Origin: Chamaea fasciata
Taxonomy: Eukaryota > Chordata > Aves > Passeriformes > Sylviidae
Direction of reading: 5' to 3'
Length of the DNA: 64,000 bases
Assembly (NCBI GenBank): GCA_029207755.1
Contig: JARCOQ010000009.1
Span: 31,084,914-31,148,913 of the forward strand
How positions within the stretch are numbered: the stretch's first letter is position 1; every line of letters begins with the position of its first letter. Under the pieces are notes generated by a model. The model saw only the letters and a program-made list of their open reading frames with translations, did no database searches and was not told the origin of the DNA. This document shows positions 11,965 to 24,244 of the stretch, one piece after another. Made by a program: the position numbers and the translations under genes.

Positions 11965-12224
11965 TCTGAGGCACTGTGTCACCAGGGGAGGTTCAAATCA
12001 GAAAGACTCATTGGAAGGGAGTGGTCAGGCCCTGGAATAAATTGGTCAGGCATTGGAATGGGTTGCCCAGGAAGATGGTGGAGTCACCATCCCTGGGAGT
12101 GTTCAAAAGTTTTCTGGATGTGGCCCTTGGGACGTGGTTTAGGGGTGATGCTGCTGGTGCTGGGGAGCCGCTGATGATCTTGCAAGTCTCTCCCAGCCTG
12201 GAGATACAACTCTGTGATTCTGGA
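11965..12224 (+). mobile_element. CR1 LINE 3' fragment, older
   Basis: Recognised by GGGTTGCCCAGGAAGATGG, GTGGAGTCACCATCCCTGGG, GGTTTAGGGGTGATGCTG and the closing CTCTGTGATTCTGG. It belongs to a different and more diverged subfamily than the copy at 10.3 kb. Confidence 0.85.
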
Positions 12225-12784
12225 AGCCGTGACATGAACTTGGCAGGTTTAATTTGGGTTGATTTCTTCAGCTCCCAGGAGATCTTCTGTGTGTTTGGAT
12301 GACTCTGCTGGTGCTAGATACATTTCCACACCCAGACGAGGGAAAGTTATAAACAGCGGTGTAAATCCTGAGTAGCTACTGAATCTGTACAGCTCCCAAA
12401 TGATCAGGCCACTGGAAATATTTGGTGAGCAAGCTTTTCCTTCAGTTTCTCAGGCAGCCAACTGATTGTGCCGAGCAAAGCAATGTTTTTAGGAGCGTGA
12501 TTTCTCAAGGGCTCTAATTGCTGTATGCTGAGCAAGAGGGATATTGGATGTAATGCTAAAACTGCTTATTTATAAATTAATGTTATCTATTCAAAATTAG
12601 TGTTGAAGAGGGCTGATTGTCATTCCAGTCAGTGGTAATACATTCTTTGAGAAGTCGTTAGTCATACTTTTTATTTCATTAAGTTGCTAATTTTGGTGTT
12701 TTTTTTTTTTTTTTTTTTTTCCATGTGACAAATTTTCTTCATATTTCAGGTCCAACTGCACCTGAGTTTAACCAATGACCCAAC
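12225..12784. repeat. Unique DNA with a 22-base poly(T) tract
   Basis: A pure T run occupies 12,699-12,720. There is no AATAAA on either strand close to it, so I take it as a simple repeat. Nothing else is recognised. Confidence 0.5.
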
Positions 12785-12980
12785 GCTTCATGTGTTAAGC
12801 GTTGGAATGGGCTGCCCAGGACAGCCCTGGAGTCACCATCCTGGAACTGTTCAAAAAGTGCGAGGATGGGGCTCTTTCTGATGTGCTTTAGTGGCAGTGG
12901 TGGGATTTGGTGGAAGGCCGGACTGGATGATCTTGGAGGTCTTTTCCAGCCTTATTGATTCAATGATTGCATGACTGTGG
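12785..12980 (+). mobile_element. CR1 LINE 3' fragment, older
   Basis: It contains GTTGGAATGGGCTGCCCAGG, 'GGAGTCACCATCCTGGAACTG', a 'GACTGGATGATCTTGGAGG' segment and a decayed ATTGATTCAATGATTGC tail. Confidence 0.85.
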
Positions 12981-14589
12981 CAGCACTTCAGGTGATTTTT
13001 CAGCTGTCATGTTTTCTGTTTGTATTTCTTCCCTTCCCTTGCACCGCAGGCACAAAGCTGAGGCAAAGCCCAGCCTAAATGGAAAAGCCCAGCCTAAATG
13101 GATCATTCTCAATCTTCTTCCTAGCAAAAGGGTGAAGAGAGCATAGCAGAAAAAAAACCACCTTGCTGCCCTCACATCTTTTGAAGCTGCTGCTTCTTTT
13201 CAAACAGGAATGTTTTCTGTTTAAATATTTATTTTCATTGTTTGTGGTAACTGCAGCTGTCCTTATGTGGGGGCATTCACCAGGATGAGGCACGAAAGCT
13301 CAAACTACTTTAAAGCAGATTATCCACTTATGCTGTGGAGGAAATATATCCATCTTTAATCAAATTACACATTATCTTTTGTTGCAGGCAGATAGCTCCT
13401 CAGAAGAGATAGAGATTGGTTAGATTATTAAAAAAAAAAAAACCTATTCCGCAGCAGTCCATGGTCATGTTTAAGACCAGGCTGTGGTTCAGAACCCAGT
13501 AAATCTTGACTCTCATCCTGTTAAACCTGGCAGCGATTGGATTTACACTTCCCAAGATCAGGAAAAATTTAATTCAGAGAGAAGTAATGGTGTACATGCA
13601 TATATTATGTCACATATATTATATTATGTCCTGTATATTATATTAAAAATGTGATAGCAGGGAGAAGAGCAAGCATGTGACATTGGTGTATTAGTATAGA
13701 GACTGAAGCAAGTATGAAATAATGGAAATAATGAAAACAGACAAAATCCATCCTAAAAAAAAGAAAAAAGAAAAAAAGAAGTGCTGGAAATTAGGTTACC
13801 AGCACTGCCTTGATTCATTGAGTTGCCCGTGGCCAAAACATTCAACTCCAATATTTAAATACCTAAGACTGGACATAAAGGGAAAAAATACCTGACACCT
13901 AACTAGCAATTTTATTTTTCTCTAAATGCAACCAATGCAACTTAAAATCTTTTAACCCCAAGTTGTCTTCTATTGAAACATGTGGGCAGGGATGTTCAAG
14001 TGCAAGTAATTCTTATCAGTGTGTGGGTAGAGAGTTCCTTGCCAATTGATCTTACACAGGCAGGGGTTTAATACACCATTAAGGGATTAAATGAAAGTGC
14101 ATGAGAACACCTGAAAAAACTAGAGATGACTTCCAGAAAGAAGCGGAAGTATGTCTGTGTGTCAATAATTTCCTGCAGGTTTCCAAGAGGTGAAATGGAG
14201 ATGCATGAGACAGACACACCTATAGCTGATGTGTGGCATTTTGGGGCAGAATCAGGGCACTAAAGGCAGGGGACTCCTTCCTCCTGCTGCGCAGTTTTCC
14301 TGAAGGAACCCTCTGGGCTGTGATCTGGTAGAGAAGAAACAGTCCAGAAATGGAATATGTTCATTTTGTGTGAGTTTTCCCAGATTGTCTTGGTTAACAA
14401 ACCAAGGAGCGCGTGTGTGTGAGTCTGTTTTTAAAGAGAGAACTCATTGCCTCCTTGAGGCAGAAACTCTGGGGTCAGGTGGAAAATGGAGCTCCCGTCA
14501 CTAAGGATGTTTTGTTTCAGTGTAGACTCTGAAAATAAGAGGCCAGCTTAGTCATATAAAATCATCAGGCTAATCTCTTAATTGGACAA
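12981..14589. other. Unique AT-rich DNA with a small tandem duplication
   Basis: An 18-base unit, AAAGCCCAGCCTAAATGG, occurs twice in tandem at 13,065-13,082 and 13,084-13,101. TA-rich patches occur near 13,600-13,650 and an A/G-rich patch near 13,755-13,785. No exon is supported. Confidence 0.5.
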
Positions 14590-14727
14590 GTGGAGTCCCC
14601 ATCCATAGAGGTGTCCAAGGAGGGCATGGACAGGGCACTCAGTGCTCTGGGCTGGTGACAAGGTGGGGACTAGGCTGGACTCTATGGGAGTCCTTTTTTA
14701 ACCTAAATTATTCCATGATTCTAAATC
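14590..14727 (+). mobile_element. CR1 LINE 3'-end fragment
   Basis: It shows GTGGAGTCCCCATCCATAGA, AGTGCTCTGGGCTGGTGACA, 'GGCTGGACTCTATGGG' and the ATTCCATGATTCTA tail. It lies just left of the 45-base poly(T). Confidence 0.85.
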
Positions 14728-14750
14728 CATTTTCTGTTCCTTCTCCGTTT

Positions 14751-14752
<2 letters not shown>

Positions 14753-14797
<45 letters not shown>
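14753..14797. repeat. 45-base poly(T), possible poly(A) tail of a minus-strand retrocopy
   Basis: A pure run of 45 T. Immediately to its right, on the minus strand, two AATAAA hexamers occur (complements at 14,808-14,813 and 14,823-14,828). They are 10 and 25 bases from the run, which is the spacing of a poly(A) signal before a tail. This suggests reverse transcription of a polyadenylated RNA, but a simple homopolymer is also possible. Confidence 0.55.
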
Positions 14798-15780
14798 CCT
14801 AATGTACTTTATTTCTGGAATCTTTATTTTATAAAATCTGTGCACATTTTCCTTTATCATCTCCTGGCATTTAACAAATTATGTGTGCTACAGACACCAC
14901 TTAGCTCACAGAATTTTAGCTATTTTAGGGTATTTTGTTTATTAAAGAACTCTGGTTTGGAGGAAATACAATGATTACAGAAGTCTCTGAGGATTCAAGG
15001 AAATGAAAGCAGCATATGAGCAGTCTTTTCTGATAAAGCTAGAAAATTACTCAAAATGGTTTGAGCCAGAAATGTATGAAAATGACAAGATTTTCTGGGG
15101 CTTATGATTTTGGTGGCCTGACTCTCTTTATCTGTTGTTATTTGATGTTACAGTTGGTGTGTCCCTGTGTCATGTTATCAACTTATAGCACCTATATAAT
15201 TAATTTGAAATAGAAATATTATTCAGGATTTATAATCTGTCATGTTTTAACTCTAATAATGCTCTTTATTCACCCCTGGGTTTCTATGTCTTCCTCCCAC
15301 TCAATTTCTGTCTCTGATTGCCTCATCACTTCAGATGTGTGAAGTTTTTGGTCTTCCAGAGAGAGAGCTTTTGTCCATGAGCTGTAATTTACTGATTGGC
15401 TAAAGTTCTGGAGAAAAATCCAGGAATTCCAACATTCCTCCCCTCTTCAATTCTGTTATTTTATTAAATCACACACTCAAGTGCTAAGTACAAACACGCA
15501 AAAATAACTCTGTGCTACAGGATGATGAGTGTGTTAAATGGAGTATTTTAGCTATAATTTTGTCCCTAACACTTTCTGATAATGAGTTCTTGGTTACCTG
15601 CTGAACTTTCAGGTGTGTGGTAAGGTAGAGTTTATCACAATCAAAAATCCCAACCGATTTTGAAGTACCTGAGGATTTTTCCTGAAAATTATAATCTTGT
15701 GATCTTTCACAGGAAATTTGAGCATCTGGAGTTAACAGGATCAGACCAAGGGAATATGAAAGGAAGGGAGAGGGGGACAT
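14798..15780 (-). pseudogene. Possible retroposed transcript body (3' end), source unknown
   Basis: If the poly(T) at 14,753 is a retroposed poly(A) tail, the copied RNA extends to the right and reads on the minus strand. The 3' part is AT-rich, as expected for a 3' UTR. The longest minus-strand open frame (98 codons, 15,484-15,780) contains segments such as KVQQVTKNSLSESVRDKIIA but matches nothing I know. The 5' border is not visible, and I found no target-site duplication by eye. The right limit given here is only the end of that frame. Confidence 0.25.
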
Positions 15781-15988
15781 AAAATCAGAATATGTGATGA
15801 AAATAACTGCAACTAGACAAAATATAAAATGGAAAATTGCATGTGACTATAGAAGAAAAATGGATTAAAATCTAAATAAACTCTGGCCCGAGGAGTCTCT
15901 GACCTGCAAACATTTGAAAGCCAGGAGCTGGTTTGGGTGAAACAAAAATAATTTTCTCACAGGAATTTTTCATTGAAAGGATTCTTAC

Positions 15989-16009
15989 CTGATTTTCTGT
16001 GGTCAGAGT
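15989..16009 (-). other. Candidate 21-base microexon, unknown gene
   Basis: On the minus strand, a long, clean pyrimidine tract (T/C-rich over about 30 bases) ends in GACTCAG. It is followed by 21 bases and then the strong donor GTAAGA. One frame is open and reads TLTTENQ, a length divisible by three as in many neuronal microexons. The splice signals are the best pair I found in the window, but such a short segment carries little coding evidence. Confidence 0.22.
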
Positions 16010-17139
16010 CTGAGTCACACAAACAGTGGGAGAAAAGGAATGGAAAAATAAACTTAGCCCTTGATGTAGGGATTGCTTAGGGAGAGATCTACACGCAAAA
16101 CAAGCTGGTAAATAAAGCCAGAACTAAATAACAGAATAGATGGAGTAATAGAAAAGTAATTTGCATTATGAAATCAAGAATAAATTAGGAGTGTTTGTTT
16201 AAAATACAAATGTTGACATTAGATCGAGGGGAAAAACCTGAAATGAAATACTCCTTGAAGGAAGCAATCAGTGTTGGGCTTAAGCACCCATGAATTGTTT
16301 TGGCTTGTGCAGTTTCATGCCTTGGGAAATCTTCTCCTTTTCAGATAATCAGGAGCAGCCACAGCTGTAGTGCCACAGTGCAAGAGCACCTCCTCCATGT
16401 AAGAACTCCAGGGACACCTGTTTATAATGTATTTCCCTCTAGTAGTTTCCAAAATCCCAACAAAAATCCCAGCCAAACTGCAGAACCAAAAGCATCATTT
16501 TTTTCTTCATTTTTTTTCACTCTGCATTTTCTGATCTGAGACAAGGCTTTCCCCTCTCTGATTTAAGCTGGAATTTGATCCTTTAGGGAAGACCTTGGCT
16601 GCACAGATCAGTGTCTGGGTTTGAGGGCAGCTCCACAGTGGAAAGTACAAGGAAAAGGGAGTTAAAAGGGCCAGCAGATTTCTGACCCTGAGGTTGATCA
16701 TGAGGAGCAGTGTCACCGCAGCAAACACCTGAGGGCAGGTGAGCAGCTTTATGCAGCACAGGTCACTTTTAACTGAGGTTCTGGGATTTATTTTCACAGG
16801 TCCAGAAGGGAGAGACATGCAGGGCCTGATGGCACATCTCAGTCATCTGTTCATTCTTTCCCCTTTGGAAAGCATAATGTTTTCTCCTCTACCTGTCAGG
16901 TTCTGTATAATTAATGCTGTCTTCCTGTTCTCTCAGCTCCCACACCTCTTCCTTCCCATGTCTCTGTGACATTTCCTTTGCAAGTTCGAAGGAACTGATT
17001 ATTCCACTTAAAAGAAAAAAAAAAAAAAAAGTTCTAACTGCTTTTTTCATGTGACAGCATGAACATCAGCTGTGGCTTTGCTTGAAAACTTGTGCATCAT
17101 TTCCTGAGAATGGGCTTACACTTTCCCACTCCAGACCTC
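16010..17139. other. Unique AT-rich DNA, no gene seen
   Basis: Contains an A-run near 17,012-17,031. A 103-codon minus-strand frame at 16,507-16,818 lacks splice signals and is treated as chance. Confidence 0.4.
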
Positions 17140-17236
17140 CCTGGGAGCAAGGCTTGGTCTAGTGGAAGATGTCCTTGCTCATGGCAGAAGGGTTGGACTG
17201 GAGGGTCTTTGAGGTCCTTTCTAATTCTGGGATTCA
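17140..17236 (+). mobile_element. CR1 LINE 3'-end fragment
   Basis: It shows CCTCCCTGGGAGCAAGGCTT, 'TGCTCATGGCAGAAGGGTTGG' spread over 17,177-17,200, and a degraded 'TTCTGGGATTC' end. Confidence 0.75.
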
Positions 17237-19289
17237 AACAGGTCCCCATTCCAGCCATCCTTGTCCTCTCCTCAGAGGCCACCTGGCTGCCTCAGGAGGC
17301 ACCACTGGAATCAGAGGCCTCTGTCAAGAAGTCTTTGGAAATCAGTGGAACACTTGGAAGAGTTTTGAGTTGTCAAATACCAGCTCCAGATGTGTGGTGG
17401 GACCACTGCTGGATCCATAAAAAATGATGTGCTTTCAGTGCTGCTGAATTTGGACATTGTGTGGAGGATCTGGGAAACTGCTGGATGGATTCTGCACTTC
17501 CATACCCCAGCTGAGGTGTTAGGAGCAGCTAACCCTGCTCAAAGGTGCCAGTGGGTGTGCCATCAACACATGGCAGCAGTGGATTTTTGCAGGAAACCTT
17601 CTCAAAATTGGGGCTTCAATTGTTGTGCTTCTAGAGACAAGTGACAGACATCAAAATGAGATCAGTCCCAGCGATTTCATAGCTTAGCAGTGCTCCTCTA
17701 TGAACTCCCTCCTGCCGTGAGGGTAACTGGGAATGTGTGATAAGGAGGGTTTCACATGTGTCAGCACCCTGAGTTTGAGTCTCCCACTTCAGGCAGGGGC
17801 TGTCTGCACCTGCTTGCTCACATGTCAGAAGAATTCTGGTGTGTTGTAGAAAGAGCTGTAGTTGCAATAACACAAAGATTTTTGCCTATGGACAGAACAG
17901 GAACGTCAGTGGTAAAATGGACTTGATTCTCCAGCCAGATCTCTGTTCTCTTCTTTTGCACGCTGCATTTTAGGCTCCAGGGGCCACATTTTCAGGGAAT
18001 ATAAATTCACATCATTCCCTTCAGGTTTTGATGACTTACAAAGATCAGCTGTTTTATGAACTTAGCTGAGTATTTTTTGGTCTTTTGAGGGTTATGTCAC
18101 AGCCTTATCATTTCTTGCCATCATGTTTTGTACGGGTTCTGTTTCTCAGGGAAGATATGTGGCACTTGGGGCCACATATAGGTTGTGGCCTTGACAGTGC
18201 TGGGTTAACAGCTGCACTCTGTGATCTTGGAGTTTTCCACCCTAAATAAATAACAATTCCAGGTGAAAGCACACCAGTTTAAACTCACAGATTCTCACAG
18301 ACTGGCTTACTTCAATGTGTGCTACAATTTATGCACAGGGTTTTTTGATGTCTCAGGATTATTGGTAGATGGCATTCCTGGGTCACACATTCCAAAGATT
18401 TACAGCTGACTGTGTGTAAATAATGGGAGGTTACTGGGCATGCTGACTGCAGCATATATTTTCTAAAATACCCATCAGTGTGCGGTTTTTTTCAGCTTAA
18501 TATGCAGTTTTGTTTCTTTGCTCTTCCCAAAATTTGATTAATCTGATAGCTTGGTACCTTTAAACCATCCCAGCAGCTCAGACAGATTGCAGATGCTAAA
18601 CCTTATGTTCGCCTCATAAGAATATTACTGAAAATTATTGGCAGCATCTGACTTGAATGCAGATGTATCTTTGTCTGTTTATATTCTGTGAAACTCAGTG
18701 GGATCTAGAAAAGCAAAATCTAGAAAAAGTATAATCAGTAGTTTTTGAAGTTACGAGCATCAGCATGGGCATCTACCCTTACACTTGCTTTCTTCTTTTT
18801 TTTTTTATTTTATTTCTATTTTCATAAGTTTCTGCTGAGTGGGAAGGATTTCTAGCCCCTTTCAGACAGAGCCCAAAATATCATTTACTTGTTTCTCAAC
18901 ACAGATATCTTCTGGTTTACCTTCCCTCGTCATGGTTTTTATCTATTACTACACAGACTGCTCACCCGTAGGGTATTGGTCTATATCCACTCAGTTCGAG
19001 TTGGACTTTCTCCCTACCCGTCAGGAAATTTCCTGTGTGCTGATCCCAACCCAAAAAAGTTCCATCTTTCTGTATTTTTACCTCTTGCTGTTGTGTAGAA
19101 ACAGGTGACCTTCAAAGAGGAAAAAGAAACCTTTACTTGGACAGTTCTTCTCACATAAAACATGGGGCTGTTCTGTAGTGGTGTTGTCCATGTCTTGTGA
19201 TCCAAAGAATTGGGTGAACTCAATTCCTGACAAAGAATTGAGTGAATTTCTGTCAATTTTATTCCTTCTGCAGAGCTTCACAGTGTGAT
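17237..19289. other. Unique sequence, no supported gene
   Basis: A T/C-rich acceptor-like tract ending at 17,274 is followed by a frame open to 17,427, but no good donor ends it. The remainder is AT-rich, with a poly(T) run near 18,796-18,806. Confidence 0.4.
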
Positions 19290-19450
19290 CTTCTGCAGTG
19301 AGTCCCCTGCCCCTGGAGGTTTCTAAAGTACACGGAGAGGTGGCTCTTGGGGACAGGGGTCAGTGGTGAGCGTGGCAGTGCTGGGAGAGTGGTGGACTCA
19401 CTGATCCTGGAGGGCTTTCCCAATCCAAACCATCCTGTAATTCCATGATT
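19290..19450 (+). mobile_element. CR1 LINE 3'-end fragment
   Basis: It contains GCCCCTGGAGGTTTCTAAAG, 'GGTCAGTGGTGAGCGTGGCA', 'GGTGGACTCACTGATCCTGG' and an ATTCCATGATT tail. Confidence 0.85.
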
Positions 19451-22214
19451 AATGAGCTCAAACAAGTCGAGTGCTTTATTTCTGAACACATAACATGGTG
19501 CTCGTAAAACTTTATAGAAGTGTCAGTAGCTTTGCTGGCTTGGGGAAGGTTATTTTTTTGCAACAGTGGCCACACTGTTAATATGATCTCTGGGAAAAGG
19601 GTCATTTAAAGGTTCATTAAATTTGCTTCCTGGGGCCCTGGTAACACAGTGCTGGCAGGGAGAAACAACTATGATCTCCTACGGTTGTCTTGAAAAATAT
19701 GTTTCTATGGTATTTGTTGGAATATTGGGTTGCCAAAATCGAGTGAAGTACCCCCAGAGAGCTGGGGTGTGTCTGTGGCTTTTTAGAATAAAACCCTCCA
19801 CTTTCCACTTTGCCCCTCAGTGAGATTATCACCACATTACATTACTGGAGTGATAATGGCTATCACTCATTTAAAAGAAGCTGGTATGAAAAAGCTGATC
19901 CGTTGGGAACTCTGAGAATTCTAATTGACAAAATCAATAAGCTCCCAGCTAGAATAGCACCTCTCTTTTTTTAATTTGCCACAATTGCATAGCAGGGAGT
20001 GATTTATCACTTGGCTTCCTATTTTTAACAGTTTTTCCAATATTCCTTTCTCATTGCTAACCCCAAAAATGTGCCCAGCTCCTCCGAGACAAGGAATACA
20101 TGAGAGCTATAAATACTTTTTGAGCCTCTTGTTGCTTTATTATTTCAGGGGTAGCAATTTGAGACTACAGGTCAAATAGATGCTGTTGTAGCCTCTGCTC
20201 ACCGCTCCCTGGTGCTGCTGTGACAGACTGGACCCACCTTCCTTTCACCGAGTTCAGTGGAGTGTGTGGTACCTACATTTCAATTGGAATGGACAGGGCA
20301 GCATTTCACACCTCCTGCCTCAGCCTGAGGGACTCCCTTCCTAATCAAGTTCTTCTACAAAGTCAATAAAAATGTAGTTGTAGGAAGCACTTGACAAATC
20401 ACAGGTGAACGTTAATCCTGAGAGGTGAACTTTCATAGAGCTCAGTGATAATTTCAGATTGGGGGATAATGAACATTTAGACAAGCCTGAAATTCTCATG
20501 ACAGAAAGGTGGGCTGGAGATCCACACCAAGAGTTGCTGTGTAGTTATTAAGGTCCAAAGCAGCTGTTTCCAGAACTCAGGCCTGTGAGGCCACTGTTTA
20601 TTCACAACTGACTATGATGTACAAACAACGAAAAGTCACATGAATCGATCCTTAATCACTGCAAAACCCAAGAATGCAGACTGAGTGATCTCTGAAAGCA
20701 TTTTTGTTTAGAAGAGAGTTAAATATGCTGCTAGATTTGTTTGCCTTGTCTTTGGAAGTCTTGATTAGATAGAGAAAGTAGATTGTTCATCATAATGTGT
20801 TTTCCTACTTAGCCAGTTACAGGCAATGCAGACCATGGAAGAAATCAAAGCAGCATGATGAGATATAGCACTGAAGATGAGATTTTTTTATAAATGCCCA
20901 CACTTAAAATTATTTTGTTATTTATAAAAAACTGATTTGGAAATTAATTTAATAAACTCCCCTGCCAAAAAAAAACCCAAACCATACAAAGCAATCTCTA
21001 TCTAGAATGTCTGGTCTTATTTCTGAAACTACAGTTCTGTCTGCCGTTCTGTCTCCATTGGATATTTTTTTTTTTTAGGGCCAAGCCTGTGGCTTTCTTC
21101 TTTTATCCCCAGGCTGCATCATTTCCTAAACTGGATGGGATCTAGAAACTCTCTGGTCTCCAAGGGTTGAGGAGAGCCAGCTCGCCCTGCCAGAAGTCCA
21201 GCTTGCAGAGGGTGTGACTGGGGGGTGAGTCCCACCACAGGATTTCTCAGCTCTCAGGAGCTGTCTCCCAGCCCTGGTTGGACTCACACAGTTTCAAAAT
21301 ACTTTCCTCTTCCACCAGCAGATGAGATCAGCACGCAGAACTGCTCCCAGCTGGAGAATAAACCTCTTGCATTTGGCTCCTACAGAAGTTAGCGAAGTTG
21401 CAGATGTTCTCAGAAGGAATCAGCTTGGGTTCTGCTATATTTGTCCCAGGAGCACGGCCCTATTTTAATGGGACTTCAGGGAACTGAATTCAGGAAGAAT
21501 TGGTTTATAGCAGGGGTTGAACTGTAATCAAAACAAAAGGGAAAAAAACAAACAACAAAAAACCCCCAAAAAACCACAACAAAAAAAAACAAACCAAAAG
21601 GAAGCTGAATCATCACTCTGGTCATCATCTAAGGGGTGGGCAGCTTCCCAGTGGCACAGCTGATGCCATGGGCAGATGTACAGGACAAATTATGCAAATG
21701 ATGGATTATCCAGCTCTGGCCTGGCTCCCAGAGTTTAATGCTGTCCTGGTGCCAGTCTTGGGGTTTGGGAAGGTCTTGAAGGATTTTTGTCTCACAGTGC
21801 TGGAAGTTAGACCTGCAGTGCCTCTTGGAAAGGTTGTGAGGGTTTCCTCAGGAAACATATTCAGTGCTGGAACATGTATGTGCTCTGGCATGGAGTTCCA
21901 GCCCTATCCACTTAAAATAGGAGGAATATCACTGACTTCTCACCCGAACTTACCCATCTGAACTCTCCTACTGGATCTGGAATTCTTCCTGTGTCATGCT
22001 GTTGTCTTACACCCGGTTTCTTCCTTATTATTTTATGATCATTACCAAATGAACTTTTTGATTCTCTTAGAGCAGACAACTCTTGATTTTGCTCTTTTTC
22101 AGGAAGTCATAATAATTTCCTGTGATTCGGCACAGCAATTTCAGCTGTTTTGTGTGGAATTCAGTGACAGTGTTCCACTTTGTCTCCCTGTGTCTTACAA
22201 TCATTTAGATGACA
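19451..22214. other. Unique AT-rich DNA with an A/C-rich low-complexity patch
   Basis: A run made almost only of A and C lies at about 21,530-21,600. The remainder looks single-copy. No exon with two good splice sites was found. Confidence 0.45.
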
Positions 22215-22640
22215 AAAGATCATCCAAGTCCAAGCATTCCTCCAGCATTGCCAAGGCCACCCATGTCCCCAAGTGCCACATCCATACAGCTTTTAAATCT
22301 CTACAGGGGTGAGGACTCCAAACCTCCCTGGGCAGCCCCTGCCAAGGCCTCAGCACCCTTTCCATGCAGAAATTCCTGCTGCTGTCCAAGCTGAGCCTCC
22401 CCTGGCACAGCCTGAGGCCGTTTCCCCTTGTCCTGTCCCTGTTCCCTGGGAGCAGAGCCCGACCCCCCCTGGCTGTCCCCTCCTGTCAGGAGTTGTGCAG
22501 AGCCACAAGGTCCCCCCTGAGCCTCCTTTTCTCCAGGCTGAGCCCCTTTCCCAGCTCCCTCAGCCTCTCCTGGGGCTCCAGCCCCTTCCCCAGCTCCCTT
22601 CCCTTCCCTGGACATGCTCCAGCCCCTCCAGGGCAGGACC
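22215..22640 (-). mobile_element. CR1 LINE copy, young subfamily, reversed
   Basis: The reverse complement of the CR1 end is present. It carries CCTCCCTGGGCAGCC, CCATGCAGAAATTCCTGCTG, TGAGGCCGTTTCCCCTTGTC and GGACATGCTCCAGCCCCTCC. Over about 275 shared bases it differs from the reversed copy at 35.7 kb at only a handful of sites. Long frames on both strands are repeat shadows. Confidence 0.9.
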
Positions 22641-23609
22641 CGACAGTTCCATGTTTCATTACTCTGTAGTGCAGTTCTCTATAGAATCCTCTTTTCTATC
22701 AGCATCAGGGAATGATGATACATTCATTGGAAATTATGATGTGTTGGCACGGTATTTTGGTGTTCCATAAATGTGTAAACTCTGTTAAATCTTCAAAATA
22801 TAAGCCCCAGACAGGGAGTGGGTTGAGAACATTATTCTCCTAGAGCTGCTGTGCTGTCAGCAGACCTTTCGTGGGTGTTGTCTCCTGTCAAGCACCTGAG
22901 AAAAAGCTCTTTGGATGGACTTAAGGTGTGATGTTCCTACAAGCAAGATTTTCATCGTGTGCTGCAGGTATTTTTCAGCTGCTTCCCAGTGCCCATTTTC
23001 TGTTTGCTCTGGCTTCTCCTTATCTCCCATTCCTGCTGTGGTTTCCCATAACACGAGGTACCTCTCACAATCTGCAGTAGCTCTGAAGCCCTGGGCTCCT
23101 GGCCAGGTTTTTATTATAGTTCTTATGAACTGTTAACTCTCCTTTTTCAAAGGTACATGAAGGAGGCAGACCTGGAGGCTTTTACTTGTACAGCTCTTCA
23201 GTCTTTGGTTTCTCCTGGCAATGCGTTGTTCTCAACAACTCTTGTTTGTGTGGAAAGAGGTTTTAATTCCCTTGGTGTTGGTCACAATTCCAAGCAGTAT
23301 CTTTCACCCTCCCACCCCTCACTGGGCTCAAATGCCTGTTTCTAAATATGAACAACAAATATGTGTGAAGATTTACAGAAGATACATTCAAAGAACTCAA
23401 GAGTAAATTATAATTCTCTTTTTTCTTTTTAATGTTATATTGGATTTCCATAAGCATCATTCTAATACACTTCAACAACTTTTTTGTTCTAGGTCTCTTC
23501 AAACAATTGAATTAAAAATATAGTTCAAACACCAGATAGTACCTTTAGTATTCTTATTTACAGTTAGCAAGGAAAAAAAGAATAGATTTTCCATCTCTGT
23601 TGACCTGAG
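22641..23609. other. Unique AT-rich DNA, no gene seen
   Basis: No repeat is recognised and no exon is supported. Confidence 0.45.
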
Positions 23610-23772
23610 CAGTTGTGGCTGCCCCTGGATCCCTGGAAGTGTCCAAGGCCAGGTTGGACAGGGCTTGGAGCAGCCTGGGAGAGTGGAAGGTGTCACTGCC
23701 CATGGCAGGGGTGGCACTGGATGAGCTTTAAGGTCCCTCCCAACCCAAACCACTCAGTGATTCTATGATAAT
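23610..23772 (+). mobile_element. CR1 LINE 3'-end fragment
   Basis: It has the segments GTTGTGGCTGCCCCTGGATC, GTGTCCAAGGCCAGGTTGGA, 'GCCCATGGCAGGGGTGGCA', then AACCACTCAGTGATTCTATG. The tail ATTCTATGAT is well kept. Confidence 0.9.
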
Positions 23773-24244
23773 ACTCCTGCTGTAATATTTAACAGCTGTT
23801 TCATCCTAATGCTCTGTCACTCTGATGTGGAACTGGATTTCCTCTGTGCATTTTGTGGTCATAATCTGCAGTATTTCAAGTGCTGTTGCTTATTTCACGT
23901 GCAGGTGACTTCCATGGGTACTCCGGAATAGAACACTTTGTTCTGGTACAAAGTGTAGTTGACTCCCTTTTTTCCTCGGGGATAATGGATAATTAATTCA
24001 ATACATAATAAGAAAGAAGAAATCAAACAGTGATTGTTAATTCTCCTTTTGATTCCAGCAGAATGTAGAAAAGATGCAATTGCATTGCTTCATGGTAAAA
24101 TTTACTCCTGTATTTGAGTGGATATCTCTTCTCTCTGCCACCATCCTATGCCACAAAACTTGTCATTTCCCAACCAGAAAAGATCTAGCTGTTTAGCTTA
24201 TTGAGTACACCGTGTGTCTCCCACATCCCTGGAATAGAAATTGT
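23773..24244. other. Unique AT-rich DNA, no gene seen
   Basis: Nothing is recognised. Confidence 0.45.

Noticed and set aside
17275..17427. Exon-like frame after a strong acceptor-like tract
   Set aside because: No acceptable donor closes it, the frame is also open upstream through a CR1 tail, and no poly(A) signal follows a terminal-exon reading.
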